From Marinibacterium sp. (lineage in GTDB: Bacteria > Pseudomonadota > Alphaproteobacteria > Rhodobacterales > Rhodobacteraceae), in NCBI GenBank assembly GCA_017643305.1, contig JAEPNQ010000009.1:1-64000 (forward strand): a stretch of DNA of 64,000 nt. Direction: 5' to 3'. The position numbers and the translations under genes are program-made. Below, piece after piece: positions 55,182 to 63,993 of the stretch. The first letter of the stretch is position 1. Each line of letters opens with the position of its first letter. The notes below the pieces were generated by a model that made no database searches, had not been told where the DNA came from, and saw nothing but the letters and a program-made list of their open reading frames with translations.

Positions 55182-56231
55182 ATGGATCAGTTGGAGAGGG
55201 AGCTTGTGTTGCGCCGAAAGATCGGCGGGTCGCGGGCGGACAAAGGCGATGACGACAAGTCGGCCTTGCGCCCCTTGCGCCTGGCGACGGCCCGCGCGTC
55301 GCGCAAGGTGATGAACCTGCGGCTGGACGTGATCGGTGGATCCCATGCGGAGCGTTCGGATGATACGCTGGCGGAGGCCATCGAAGAGGATGGATTGCTA
55401 TTGCAATTGCAGCGGGACGGGGCTGTTTCCGGCGCGGCCATCCTGTCGCCATCGCTGGTGAATGCCTTGGTCCAGCAGCAGACCTATGGCGGGCTTTTCC
55501 CGTCCGAGGACGGAGACCGGACCTATACCGACACGGATGCCGCGCTATGCGCGCCGATTTGCGAAGAAATCCTGAACCGGGCGACCGCGTTGACTGATCG
55601 TGAGCCGGACCGTCATGCGTTAAACGGGCATGCTCTCTCGGCACGGGTGAAAGAACTGCCAAGCCTGCTGGTCGCGCTGGAAGGCGACCGATTCCGTGTA
55701 TTTGACCTGACAATGGAGATTGAGGCCGGAATGGCCCAGGGCAGATTGACGTTTGTGGCGCCGGTTTGGGAACCGCCCATGGTGACCACTGATCAAGCGC
55801 CATCGGGCCAGGGGCTAACATTGGGCGACGCGGCGATGCATGCGCTGGTTCGGTTGAATGCCGTTATGTGCCGCATACCTTTGATGTCGAAGGACCTGAT
55901 GGCCCTGTCAGAAGGGGATTTTTTACCGTTGCCCGCCTACAGGCTGGACCGGACGGAACTGCTGACCATGTCGGGCAAACCCATTGCTGCCGGCCGTTTG
56001 GGCCGCGTCGACGGCCTGCGTGCGGTACGGGTCAATGAAACCACGGCGCCGGATGCAGAGTTTGCAAGTGCGCCGGATGTCGTCTCGCGCGGTCTTTCTA
56101 CGCCGCAGACTGCGGTGGATGTCGGCGACGACGGAGATTTCGATCTGGATCAGATGGACCAGCAAGAAGCGATCAAAGAGATTTCGCAACTGGCCGGGTT
56201 GGAGCGGGACGCGCTGGATAGCGCGTCTTGA
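55182..56231 (+). CDS. FliM/FliN-family flagellar motor switch C-terminal-like protein
   Basis: A 349-residue protein. The central region (about 55-240) resembles the FliM middle domain, and the C-terminal 265-325 (LPAYRLDRTELLTMSGKPIAAGRLGRVDGLRAVRV) is shaped like the SpoA/FliN surface-presentation domain. An acidic tail follows. Only 72 bases separate it from the kinase. No other flagellar gene is in the window, so it may be a second switch protein or a non-flagellar SpoA protein. Confidence 0.7.
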   Translation: MDQLERELVLRRKIGGSRADKGDDDKSALRPLRLATARASRKVMNLRLDVIGGSHAERSDDTLAEAIEEDGLLLQLQRDGAVSGAAILSPSLVNALVQQQTYGGLFPSEDGDRTYTDTDAALCAPICEEILNRATALTDREPDRHALNGHALSARVKELPSLLVALEGDRFRVFDLTMEIEAGMAQGRLTFVAPVWEPPMVTTDQAPSGQGLTLGDAAMHALVRLNAVMCRIPLMSKDLMALSEGDFLPLPAYRLDRTELLTMSGKPIAAGRLGRVDGLRAVRVNETTAPDAEFASAPDVVSRGLSTPQTAVDVGDDGDFDLDQMDQQEAIKEISQLAGLERDALDSAS

Positions 56232-56240
56232 TCTTTGGGT

Positions 56241-56660
56241 TCAGGTCCTGGCTTCGAGCAAAGGACGCAGACCGTCGAGCTGGTAGCCAGCGGCCTGGGT
56301 TTGCGCCAGGATGTCGTCTGCTGGGATCTTGCCGGCCTGCCCCAGCGCCCAAACCACCGAAGACCGTGTGCCCGAGGCACAGTAGGCCAAAACGGGCGCT
56401 CCTGCTGCCGCGATCATCTGGCTTTGCAGCTCGATGTTGTTTGGCGTCATCGTCTGGTGTGTCAGTTCCAGCACATGGAAGGTCAGCCCCTCGGCCTCGG
56501 CTGCGGCGCGGATGGCAGCGGCCTTATGGCTTGGAGGAACCTCCGCATCTGGGCGATTACAGATGATCGCACCAAACCCGGCTGCGCGAATGGCGGGCAG
56601 GTCTTCGGCCGAGATTTGCGGGCTGACGTAATAGTGTTCAGTAAGCTTGCGAATATCCAT
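56241..56660 (-). CDS. TIGR01244 sulfur transferase/phosphatase-like protein
   Basis: A 139-residue protein of the beta-lactamase-hydrolase-like phosphatase group. The N-terminal YVSPQISAEDLPAIRAAGF and ICNRPDAE are typical, and the active-site loop is C94 and R99 in AYCASGTRSS. In persulfide detoxification operons this domain occurs alone or fused to the MBL hydrolase. It is the last gene of the operon here, 11 bases after the YeeE half. Confidence 0.9.
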   Translation of the reverse strand: MDIRKLTEHYYVSPQISAEDLPAIRAAGFGAIICNRPDAEVPPSHKAAAIRAAAEAEGLTFHVLELTHQTMTPNNIELQSQMIAAAGAPVLAYCASGTRSSVVWALGQAGKIPADDILAQTQAAGYQLDGLRPLLEART

Positions 56661-56671
56661 GGCTCAGTTCC

Positions 56672-57103
56672 TTACGCGGGTTCCGCCAAACGGTCCAGCC
56701 GGTTCCCAATCGCGGGGGCCGCGCCCATTCCGACAAGCATTGCCGCGACGAAGATCAGACCACCGATACCGCCGTAGCTGAGCGAGGCGATGGATGGTCC
56801 GGGGCAGAGCCCGGCCAGACCCCAGCCAATCCCGAACAGAACGGAGCCGATTACCAGCCGGTGACCGATTTCGTGGGGCGGTGGCGGTGGAAAGACACCG
56901 CCAGCCAGCGGGCGGCTGACCCGCGTCAGTTGCCAGGCCAAGACCATCGGGATGATCGCCCCGCCCATGACAAAAGCCAGGGTCGGATCCCAATTGCCGA
57001 ACACGTCCAGCCAGCCTTTTACCTTGGTCGTGTCGGTCATACCGCTCACAAACAGCCCGGCGCCGAACAGACCACCCGCCAGGATTGCGAAGAGAATTTG
57101 CAT
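56672..57103 (-). CDS. YeeE/YedE-family sulfur transport half-protein (C-terminal half type)
   Basis: A 143-residue membrane protein with four hydrophobic segments and the motif LAGLCPGPSIAS, whose Cys is the conserved thiosulfate-handling residue. It corresponds to one half of full-length YeeE; the other half is the gene just upstream, overlapping by one base (TGATG). Confidence 0.9.
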   Translation of the reverse strand: MQILFAILAGGLFGAGLFVSGMTDTTKVKGWLDVFGNWDPTLAFVMGGAIIPMVLAWQLTRVSRPLAGGVFPPPPPHEIGHRLVIGSVLFGIGWGLAGLCPGPSIASLSYGGIGGLIFVAAMLVGMGAAPAIGNRLDRLAEPA

Positions 57104-57531
57104 CAGATCACCCCCAAGATATGGCGGAACAGCACCACGGTGATGCCCCCGGCCAGAATGTAGAACACTGTGGCAACCATCCCGCGCAAGGAGAACCGGG
57201 ACATCCCGCAGACCCCATGCCCGGAGGTGCAGCCATTTGCGATGCGCGTACCCACGCCCACCAGCAGCCCGGCGGCAGCAACTACCACCCAGTTCGATGT
57301 CAGGTTGGTTGTGATTTCGATATTGTAGAGCGGCGTCAGCACAATTGGCACGATGGCCACGGCAGCCAGAAAGGCCAGACGCTCAGTTGCAGTGTTGCGC
57401 CCGCTGCCATCAACGAGCCCGCCGATGATGCCACTTGCGCCCATGATGCGCCCGTTTCCCAGCAGGTAAACTGCGCCACCCAGGCCGATCAGTAGACCGC
57501 CGACCAAACCCCAAATCCAGTCAGGTTCCAT
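57103..57531 (-). CDS. YeeE/YedE-family sulfur transport half-protein (N-terminal half type)
   Basis: A 142-residue membrane protein with about four helices. The motif IANGCTSGHGVCG carries the two conserved Cys of the YeeE N-terminal half. Together the two halves make the thiosulfate/sulfur channel. The MBL hydrolase gene ends 50 bases upstream. Confidence 0.9.
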   Translation of the reverse strand: MEPDWIWGLVGGLLIGLGGAVYLLGNGRIMGASGIIGGLVDGSGRNTATERLAFLAAVAIVPIVLTPLYNIEITTNLTSNWVVVAAAGLLVGVGTRIANGCTSGHGVCGMSRFSLRGMVATVFYILAGGITVVLFRHILGVI

Positions 57532-57581
57532 GAGTCATTCCTTGATGTTTTCTTGCCTGTCGCCGGTTGCGACGGTCCAGG

Positions 57582-58445
57582 TCAGATCTTGTTGACCGGG
57601 ATCTTTAGGAAAACGTCGCCCTGATCGTCCGGGGGCGGCATCTGGCCTGCCCGCATGTTGACCTGCAGCGACGGCAGGATCAGCCGTGGCATGCCCAGCG
57701 TCGCATCACGGGCGTCGCGCATCTGCACGAAATCCTCAACACTTTTCCCTGTGCCGATATGCACGTTCAGTGCCTTTTGTTCGCCCACCGTGGTTTCCCA
57801 GGCATAATCATCGCGCCCGGGGGCCTTATAGTCATGGCCTACGAAAATGCGGGTTTCATCGGGCAGTGCCAGGATTTTCTGGATCGACTTGAACAGGGTC
57901 TTTGACGATCCACCTGGGAAATCGCAGCGGGCCGTGCCGAAATCGGGCATGAACAGAGTGTCACCAACAAAGGCGGCATCGCCAATCACGTAAGTCATGC
58001 AGGCCGGTGTATGGCCCGGCGTGTGCAGTACATCGCTGCGCATCTGCCCGATATGGAAGCTGTCACCTTCCTTGTACAGCGCGTCGAACTGGCTGCCGTC
58101 GCGCTGGAATTCGGTGCCTTCGTTGAAGATCTTGCCGAACGTGTCCTGCACAACAGTGATGTTCTCACCAATCCCGATTTTGCCGCCCAGCTTGTCCTGA
58201 AGATACGGTGCGGCTGACAGGTGATCGGCATGGACATGGGTTTCCAGGATCCACTGCGTGTGCAGATCGTTTTTCTGAACATAGGTGATGATTTCATCCG
58301 CGGAGGCGGTGGAGGTCCGGCCCGAGGCTTGATCGAAATCGAGAACACTATCGATAATGGCACAGGCCCGGCCTTCGGGTTCTTGCACAACAAAGGATAC
58401 AGTGTTGGTGGCCTCGTCAAAAAAGGCCTTCACAAAAGGTGTCAT
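57582..58445 (-). CDS. MBL-fold hydrolase, persulfide dioxygenase-like (Blh/ETHE1 type)
   Basis: A 287-residue metallo-beta-lactamase-fold protein. The metal motif is THVHADH (69-75), with further ligands in HTPGHTPACMTY and GDTLFMPDFGTARCDFPGG, and HDY near residue 200. These patterns match Blh/ETHE1-type persulfide dioxygenases, which oxidise glutathione persulfide to sulfite. It is the first gene of the sulfur operon, behind a perfect palindrome. Start ATG 58445 has AGGA upstream; a longer start at 58487 is possible. Confidence 0.9.
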   Translation of the reverse strand: MTPFVKAFFDEATNTVSFVVQEPEGRACAIIDSVLDFDQASGRTSTASADEIITYVQKNDLHTQWILETHVHADHLSAAPYLQDKLGGKIGIGENITVVQDTFGKIFNEGTEFQRDGSQFDALYKEGDSFHIGQMRSDVLHTPGHTPACMTYVIGDAAFVGDTLFMPDFGTARCDFPGGSSKTLFKSIQKILALPDETRIFVGHDYKAPGRDDYAWETTVGEQKALNVHIGTGKSVEDFVQMRDARDATLGMPRLILPSLQVNMRAGQMPPPDDQGDVFLKIPVNKI

Positions 58446-58519
58446 GGCGGTCTTGGTCCTGTGTTTAGGAACGGTCAGCGATGGCACCGCGAACAGCGTT
58501 TGCGGTAAAGATAATATAT

Positions 58520-58535
58520 ATTAGAATATTCTAAT
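58520..58535. promoter_or_regulatory. Perfect 16-bp palindrome, candidate BigR/SqrR-type operator
   Basis: ATTAGAATATTCTAAT is an exact palindrome in an AT-rich patch (58511-58540) within the 105-bp gap between the sulfur operon start and the divergently placed small membrane gene. Position and composition fit an operator overlapping the promoter, as described for the ArsR-type sulfur sensors BigR and SqrR. The regulator gene is not in the window. Confidence 0.7.
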
Positions 58536-58550
58536 GTAAAGGGGTGAGGA

Positions 58551-58769
58551 TCAACTCAGAATGATTCCGATCACCACCAGCATCAAACCAATGACCGACA
58601 AAAACATAGCTGCCATGTTGATCGGCAGCACGGATTGGATCACCGCGCGCAGGGCATCGTCCTGCAATCCGGCCCGGCGGGCGCGCGCGACACGGAAGAT
58701 GCACCAGATCAGCCCGGCCAGTCCCAGAAGTGACAAGCAGACACCGCCCCAGATCATCAGTTCGAACAT
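58551..58769 (-). CDS. Small conserved two-helix membrane protein
   Basis: A 72-residue protein with two hydrophobic segments (about 4-28 and 48-71) joined by a basic loop (RVARARRAGLQDD). Its stop lies 16 bases from the palindrome, so it transcribes toward the sulfur operon. It appears conserved in related genomes as far as I recall. No function is known. Confidence 0.6.
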   Translation of the reverse strand: MFELMIWGGVCLSLLGLAGLIWCIFRVARARRAGLQDDALRAVIQSVLPINMAAMFLSVIGLMLVVIGIILS

Positions 58770-58908
58770 GGTTCACCCCGTTTTGCGTGCAAATGTGCCC
58801 TACTGGAACGCCGCCGGTCAGGCAAGCAATTGGCACAACCACTTGCAAGCCAGCGCCGTGCGTCTTATCCCGCAAGTTCGCCCAAGTGCCTGTCTGACGG
58901 AGATCCAG

Positions 58909-59166
58909 ATGAACGATACCTCGACCGATGAAAGCTACCGCGTCACTGCAACCGAACTGCGCCAGTTCATCGAACGGTTCGAGCGGCTCGAGATTGAGAA
59001 GAAGGATCTCGCTGATCAGCAGAAGGAAGTGATGGCCGAAGCCAAGGCGCGCGGCTACGACACCAAGGTCATGCGCAAGCTGGTCGCGCTGCGCAAGCGC
59101 GACAAGGATGACATCGCCGAGGAAGAGGCGGTCCTGGAAATGTACAAGGCCGCGCTGGGTATGTGA
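58909..59166 (+). CDS. gapR: GapR (DUF2312) nucleoid-associated protein
   Basis: An 85-residue, almost fully helical protein: ATELRQFIERFERLEIEKKDLADQ coiled coil, then EVMAEAKARGYDTKVMRKLVALRKRDKDD and an acidic third helix. GapR clamps overtwisted DNA ahead of replication forks and RNA polymerase and is essential or important in Alphaproteobacteria. ATG 58909 is chosen because the DUF2312 homology begins there. It stands alone and converges on the mod operon. Confidence 0.95.
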   Translation: MNDTSTDESYRVTATELRQFIERFERLEIEKKDLADQQKEVMAEAKARGYDTKVMRKLVALRKRDKDDIAEEEAVLEMYKAALGM

Positions 59167-59169
59167 GGC

Positions 59170-60255
59170 CTAGCCGCGTCCGACATCCACCGGATCGACG
59201 GACACTGCCTTGATAACGGCGTGCACATCATGTCCGGGGGTCAGCCCCATGGCCTCGGCAGACCGTCGCGTGATGCGGGCCAGGATATGGTCTGTACCGC
59301 AGCGCAGTTGGCAAATGACACCGGGGCCGTCTCCGGCGCGCAGGTCGGTGACCTGTGCGGGCAGAATGTTAAGCGCGGATAGTCCCCTGGGCACATCGGA
59401 GGCCAGAATGACATCCTGTGCCAATATCCGGACACGGGTAGTAGCCCCTTCGGCCAGCGCCGTACGTGGCAGGAAAAGGCGACCACCGGACACGGACAGT
59501 TCCGACAACCCATCCGCGTGGTGAGCGACCACCCTTGCTGGCAGAACTGCACCTGCCTCCCGCACCCCGATCTGGCGCACCATTTGCAGGTCCGACAGCA
59601 TATCCCCCACTGGCCCAGTTTGCGCCACGCGCCCGTTTTCCAGAATGACCACGGTTGTCGCCAGGCGGGCCACCTCGGCCACGGAATGGCTGACATAGAG
59701 CATCGGCACGGCCAGTTCGTCGCGCAGCCGTTCCAGATGCGGCAGGATGTCGGCCTTGCGGCTGGCATCTAAGGCGGCCAGCGGTTCATCCAACAGCAAC
59801 ATGCGTGGGCGGGACATCAGGGCGCGCCCGATGGCCACGCGCTGAGTTTCCCCGCCGGACAAGTCGCGCGGATAGCGTGCCAGGAGGTGGGCGATGTCGA
59901 GCAGACCGCACAGTTCCGCCAGCGTCGGCCCGGGTCGATCGGCTGCCCATCGCGACCCGTAGGCCAGGTTGGCCTCCACCGTCATATGTGGAAACAGGCG
60001 GGCGTCTTGAAAAACATAGCCGATTTGCCGTTTGTGGACGGGCAGAGCGATGTTTTGTCTGCTGTCGAACAGCACGCTGTTGTCCAGCGCAATGCGCCCG
60101 GCATCGGGCGTCAGCAACCCGGCAACTGCATTGACGACACTGGTTTTGCCCGCGCCTGATTTCCCGAACAATGCGGTGATTCCGCTGGGCGCATCGAACT
60201 GCACGTCCAGCGCGAAACCGGGCAGGGAGTGGCGGATATCCAGCGACAGGTTCAT
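59170..60255 (-). CDS. modC: Molybdate ABC transporter ATP-binding protein
   Basis: A 361-residue ATPase. Walker A is GKSGAGKTS, the signature is LSGGETQRVA, Walker B is MLLLDEPLAALD and the H-loop is VSHSVAE. A C-terminal TOBE domain follows (about 290-352), which binds molybdate and feeds back on transport. The start overlaps modB by four bases. Confidence 0.94.
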   Translation of the reverse strand: MNLSLDIRHSLPGFALDVQFDAPSGITALFGKSGAGKTSVVNAVAGLLTPDAGRIALDNSVLFDSRQNIALPVHKRQIGYVFQDARLFPHMTVEANLAYGSRWAADRPGPTLAELCGLLDIAHLLARYPRDLSGGETQRVAIGRALMSRPRMLLLDEPLAALDASRKADILPHLERLRDELAVPMLYVSHSVAEVARLATTVVILENGRVAQTGPVGDMLSDLQMVRQIGVREAGAVLPARVVAHHADGLSELSVSGGRLFLPRTALAEGATTRVRILAQDVILASDVPRGLSALNILPAQVTDLRAGDGPGVICQLRCGTDHILARITRRSAEAMGLTPGHDVHAVIKAVSVDPVDVGRG

Positions 60256-60938
60256 TTGCGCGCGACCCGCCTGGCCAGCATCTCGGATGCCAACAGCGCA
60301 CCCATGGAGACGATGACCGAGATGATCACCAGGCGCATGGCCGCCGCTTCGCCGCCGGGAACCTGCAGGAAGGCATAGACAGCAGAGGGCAGGGTCTGGG
60401 TTTCACCGGGGATGTTGGAGACAAAGGTGATGGTCGCGCCAAACTCTCCCATCGCCTTGGCAAAGGCCAGGATCGCACCCGCGATCAGACCGGGCAGGAG
60501 CAGTGGTAGTGTGACAGTCAGGAAAATCTGCCGGGGTCCGGCCCCCAGCGTGGCTGCGGCGCTTTCCAGTTTCGGGTCTACCGTTTCCAGTGCCAAACGG
60601 ATCGCACGCACCATCAGTGGAAACGCCATGATTGCAGCGGCCAGAACCGCACCGGTCCAGCGGAAGGCCAGTGACACCCCAAAGGCAGCTTCCAAAAACC
60701 GGCCTGCCGGGCCTTGTGGGCCGAAGGCCAGCAACAGCAGGTATCCTGTCACCACGGGGGGCAGGACCAGTGGCAGGTGGATCAGCCCGTTGAACAGCTG
60801 CTTGCCCGGAAACTCCCACCGGGCCAGCGCATAGGCGGCGGCGACGCCAAAGGGCAGGCTGATCAGCGTGGCCACAACAGCCACGCGGAGCGAAAGGGCA
60901 ACGGCCTGCCATTCGTCTGGACCCAGCCATGCGGTCAT
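60252..60938 (-). CDS. modB: Molybdate ABC transporter permease
   Basis: A 228-residue permease with five or six helices and the EAA loop LESAAATLGAGPRQIFLTVTLPLL. Typical ModB ends such as GEFGATITFVSNIPGETQTLP are present. It overlaps both modA and modC by four bases. Confidence 0.94.
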   Translation of the reverse strand: MTAWLGPDEWQAVALSLRVAVVATLISLPFGVAAAYALARWEFPGKQLFNGLIHLPLVLPPVVTGYLLLLAFGPQGPAGRFLEAAFGVSLAFRWTGAVLAAAIMAFPLMVRAIRLALETVDPKLESAAATLGAGPRQIFLTVTLPLLLPGLIAGAILAFAKAMGEFGATITFVSNIPGETQTLPSAVYAFLQVPGGEAAAMRLVIISVIVSMGALLASEMLARRVARK

Positions 60939-61705
60939 TCCGGCACCTCCGGGATCAGGAAACCATGGGCTCGGAATACTTCCTGCGCGGCTTCGCTTTG
61001 CAGAAACTGCCAGAACGCATGGCTTTCGGACCGTGCACCAGTCAGCAATCCGGCGGGGTAGATGATGGGCGTGTGGCTGTCTTCGGGGAAGGTGCCAAAG
61101 ATCTGGACCCGGGGTTCTGCCATGGCATCGGTCTGATAGACGATACCGGACTTGGCGGCCCCGATGGCCACGAGCCGCAGCGCCGCGCGCACATTGTCGG
61201 TCTGCACAGCGCGGTCTTCGATGTCATCCCACAGCCCAAGAGATGTCAGCGCCTCACGCCCATAAATCCCGGCGGGGACAGAGGCGACCATGGCCATCGC
61301 AACCCGTCCCGTCCCGATGGTCAATGGCCCACCCGTTGGCGTCGACCCGGACGCACCCGTGATCACCACAAGCCGGTTGCCCAGCAGGTCCATCCGTTCT
61401 CGCACCTGCCCGGCAGTATCGAGGCTGTCCATCCAATCGGTATTTGCGGAAACAAAAATATCCGCCGGCGCCCCCTGCGCGATCTGGCGGGCCAGAACGG
61501 AGCTGCCCGCATAGGCTGCAACCATACCGTTGCCCGTTTCTAATCGATAAAGCTGGCCAACCTCATCTAACGCCGTTTTCAGGCTGGCTGCGGCAAAGAC
61601 ACGCGTATCGGCCATCGCCCCGGAGACATACCCGGTGACGCAAACGGCCTGCAGCAAGGCCAATAGCCCCGCGAAGATCAGGCGATGCAGGCAACTGGCG
61701 CGCAT
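60935..61705 (-). CDS. modA: Molybdate ABC transporter substrate-binding protein
   Basis: A 256-residue periplasmic protein with a signal peptide (about 1-31, ending GAMA). The ModA motifs are FAAASLKTALDEV, AGSSVLARQIAQGAPADIFVSA and VYQTDA. ATG 61705 is preferred; two ATGs further upstream are in frame. No clear ModE box is visible in the 77 bases upstream. Confidence 0.93.
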   Translation of the reverse strand: MRASCLHRLIFAGLLALLQAVCVTGYVSGAMADTRVFAAASLKTALDEVGQLYRLETGNGMVAAYAGSSVLARQIAQGAPADIFVSANTDWMDSLDTAGQVRERMDLLGNRLVVITGASGSTPTGGPLTIGTGRVAMAMVASVPAGIYGREALTSLGLWDDIEDRAVQTDNVRAALRLVAIGAAKSGIVYQTDAMAEPRVQIFGTFPEDSHTPIIYPAGLLTGARSESHAFWQFLQSEAAQEVFRAHGFLIPEVPE

Positions 61706-61782
61706 ATTGTTCCAGACCATCGGTTTGCAACGGATCATACCCGTATGCCGGTCTGACCATGCAAGAGCAAGCATGCGCTCTG

Positions 61783-62658
61783 TCAGGGTTCGATAACGGT
61801 GACGCCCGGAATACGCTGGATCGTGAAGACATCCTCGTCATAGATATCTGTCAGTTCGTCCACCAGCGCCTCATCCCAGTCGGGCAGATCCAGTTCTTCT
61901 TCCAATTCGTCTTCCAGCGCGAACTTGTCCAGAAAGGCCGCGACGATCCGGCGGATCTGCATTTCGCTGATGCCGTCATGCGTATCCAGGTAATCCTGAA
62001 ACCGTTTCATGCCTTCGTCAGACATGATTTCGGCCAGCAGGTCGAAGCTGCCTATGATGTTGGCCACCGGGTCCAGCCCGGCGATTTCGCGGATCAATTG
62101 CCCCCAGATCAACGGCGTATCTTCGTTACACCAGACGGTGATGGAAACATTTGGCGCTTCGCTGCGGATGCGCAGCAGCAATTCGGACCAGAAGATGTCA
62201 CGGGGGTCCACCCCGTCGGTGAAGTGGTCGAAGGTCTGCCGGGGGGATCGTTTGAACAATTCCGGAAGGAAGCTGGCCGGGTTGCGGATACCGATGAACA
62301 TTTCAACCTGATCATGCGGGAAAAGCTGGCATATGTTGGCCATCCGAGTGCCGGCGGTCGGGTAGATCATGCCGCGCCGAATCGCCGCGCGTGGAGCGCC
62401 GAACAGGTTGGTGTTGGACAGGATCATGCGGTCGGCCTGGGCATCATCCAGAATCGCGTCCAGCAGCACGTCGCGTGCGTCGGGCGCAGGCGGCGCATCT
62501 TTAAGTGCAGACATGGTGTTTTTCAGAAGGGTCCGGTAGCGGCCGGGCCCCGGCACGGCTATGCCATGCTGCGAAAACACTTCTGCGTTCCGCATCAGGC
62601 ATTTGATCAGGCGTTCTTCGTCTGTGAAATGGGCCCCGGTATGAATCGCAATCTGCAT
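61783..62658 (-). CDS. Conserved uncharacterised Rhodobacterales protein
   Basis: A 291-residue cytosolic protein from ATG 62658. The start reads MQIAIHTGAHFTDEERLIKC, and there are conserved-looking blocks GPGRYRTLLKNT, ILSNTNLFGAP and MFIGIRNPASFLPELFK. The N-terminal strand-loop-helix and a later IGIRNP segment recall sulfotransferase-like P-loop proteins, but there is no clear PAPS motif. A strongly acidic C-terminal stretch (EDELEEELDLPDWDEALVD) is present. Function unknown. Confidence 0.65.
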   Translation of the reverse strand: MQIAIHTGAHFTDEERLIKCLMRNAEVFSQHGIAVPGPGRYRTLLKNTMSALKDAPPAPDARDVLLDAILDDAQADRMILSNTNLFGAPRAAIRRGMIYPTAGTRMANICQLFPHDQVEMFIGIRNPASFLPELFKRSPRQTFDHFTDGVDPRDIFWSELLLRIRSEAPNVSITVWCNEDTPLIWGQLIREIAGLDPVANIIGSFDLLAEIMSDEGMKRFQDYLDTHDGISEMQIRRIVAAFLDKFALEDELEEELDLPDWDEALVDELTDIYDEDVFTIQRIPGVTVIEP

Positions 62659-62787
62659 GTTTATAGCGTTATGGCCCGTCGTCTCCGCTCGGGCCACAAT
62701 CAATCAGCTTTGGCGTCGGGATACAACGCCTGACACCATGTACTGACCGCATTCAAGGACTTTCCTTGTTCCCGGGCCGGTTCGCGT

Positions 62788-63693
62788 CTACCGCGCCGCC
62801 CCGATCGCGTTCACATAGATTGATCGCATCGTGGTTGTTGCGCAGATGAACAGCCGGTTCTTCTTGGGGCCGCCGAATACGACATTTGCCACAACCTCAT
62901 CCACTAGGATCTTACCCAGAAGCGTGCCATCCGGCGCATAGCAATGCACACCGTCCCCGGCGGAGCTCCAGACATTGCCGTTCGTGTCCACTCGGAATCC
63001 ATCAAAAAGGCCCACGTCACATTCGGCATAAAACTGGCCCGCACCGACGGTCTTGCCATCTACCGGATAGGCTCTGATGACAGGGGCGCATTCGGGCACG
63101 TGGGTCATGCCGGTGTCGGCCACATACAGCAGGCTTTCGTCTGGGGAAAAGGCCAGGCCGTTGGGTTGGACCATATCGTCGATCACCATCGTCAGCGTAC
63201 CGTCCGGATCGATGCGATAGACATTGTTGGCGTCGATTTCTGACGGGGCTGCGTCGCCTTCGTATTCGCTGTCGATCCCGTAGCTGGGATCTGTGAACCA
63301 GATAGACCCGTCTGATTTCACAACAAGGTCGTTTGGGGAGTTGAGCTTCTTCCCCTCGTACTTGTCCGCAAGGATGGTGGTATGCCCGTCATGTTCGATC
63401 CGGCTGACGCAGCGACTGCGATGTTCGCAACTGACCAGTCGTCCTTCCAGATCCACGGTGTGGCCGTTATGATTGTTGCAGGGCTGTTTGAACACGGAAA
63501 CATTGCCGTCGCATTCATCCCAGCGCATCAGCCGATCGTTGGGAATGTCGGACCAGACCAGGTATTTGCCGGCTGCGAGGTAGGCCGGGCCTTCGCACCA
63601 TCGGCCGCCTTCCCACAACAGGTCCGTTCCAGCGTTGCGATGGATCAGTGAATTGAATCTCGGATCGTGAATTTCGTATATACTTTGGACCAT
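62788..63693 (-). CDS. SMP-30/gluconolactonase family protein
   Basis: A 301-residue six-bladed propeller enzyme. The metal-site residues lie in WCEGPAYL (Glu), LNSPNDLVV (Asn), VQPNGLAFSPDE (Asn) and GLFDGFRVD (Asp). The signature NGHTVDLEGRLVSCEH is typical. It hydrolyses a sugar lactone or similar ester; whether the substrate is gluconolactone is not known. It is monocistronic in the window. Confidence 0.92.
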   Translation of the reverse strand: MVQSIYEIHDPRFNSLIHRNAGTDLLWEGGRWCEGPAYLAAGKYLVWSDIPNDRLMRWDECDGNVSVFKQPCNNHNGHTVDLEGRLVSCEHRSRCVSRIEHDGHTTILADKYEGKKLNSPNDLVVKSDGSIWFTDPSYGIDSEYEGDAAPSEIDANNVYRIDPDGTLTMVIDDMVQPNGLAFSPDESLLYVADTGMTHVPECAPVIRAYPVDGKTVGAGQFYAECDVGLFDGFRVDTNGNVWSSAGDGVHCYAPDGTLLGKILVDEVVANVVFGGPKKNRLFICATTTMRSIYVNAIGAAR

Positions 63694-63747
63694 CTGTTAT
63701 TCTCACTCGGACTTTTGCAGCACAGCCGCGATGTGTGCAGCCGGACG

Positions 63748-63993
63748 GTGAACCCGACTTTCCCCACTGCGCTTACGCGGGTCAAGGACCGAGCGGAGGC
63801 TTCGCGAAATCTTTGGGCATCGCGCAACACCGCGCAGGAAGCCATGCGGATTTTCAAAGGCTGTGGCACAGTCGAGGTGCGGTCACAGGTGGGTGCAAAC
63901 ATCGTCGACATCGCCAGTGAAATCGATTTCCGGTTTCAAACGCTGTTGATCTCGGTCTTGCGGAACAAGGCGATGTTGGATGTTGCGGGCTGA
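63748..63993 (+). CDS. Short unrecognised ORF at the right edge
   Basis: About 81 residues from GTG 63748 (a TTG at 63715 is also possible) to TGA 63991-63993. Composition and codon choice look genuine, and it contains ASRNTAQEAMRIFKGCGTVE. The overall helical pattern recalls small cytoplasmic proteins, but no family is recognised. It lies divergent from the lactonase gene with a gap of about 55 bases. Confidence 0.35.
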   Translation: MNPTFPTALTRVKDRAEASRNLWASRNTAQEAMRIFKGCGTVEVRSQVGANIVDIASEIDFRFQTLLISVLRNKAMLDVAG

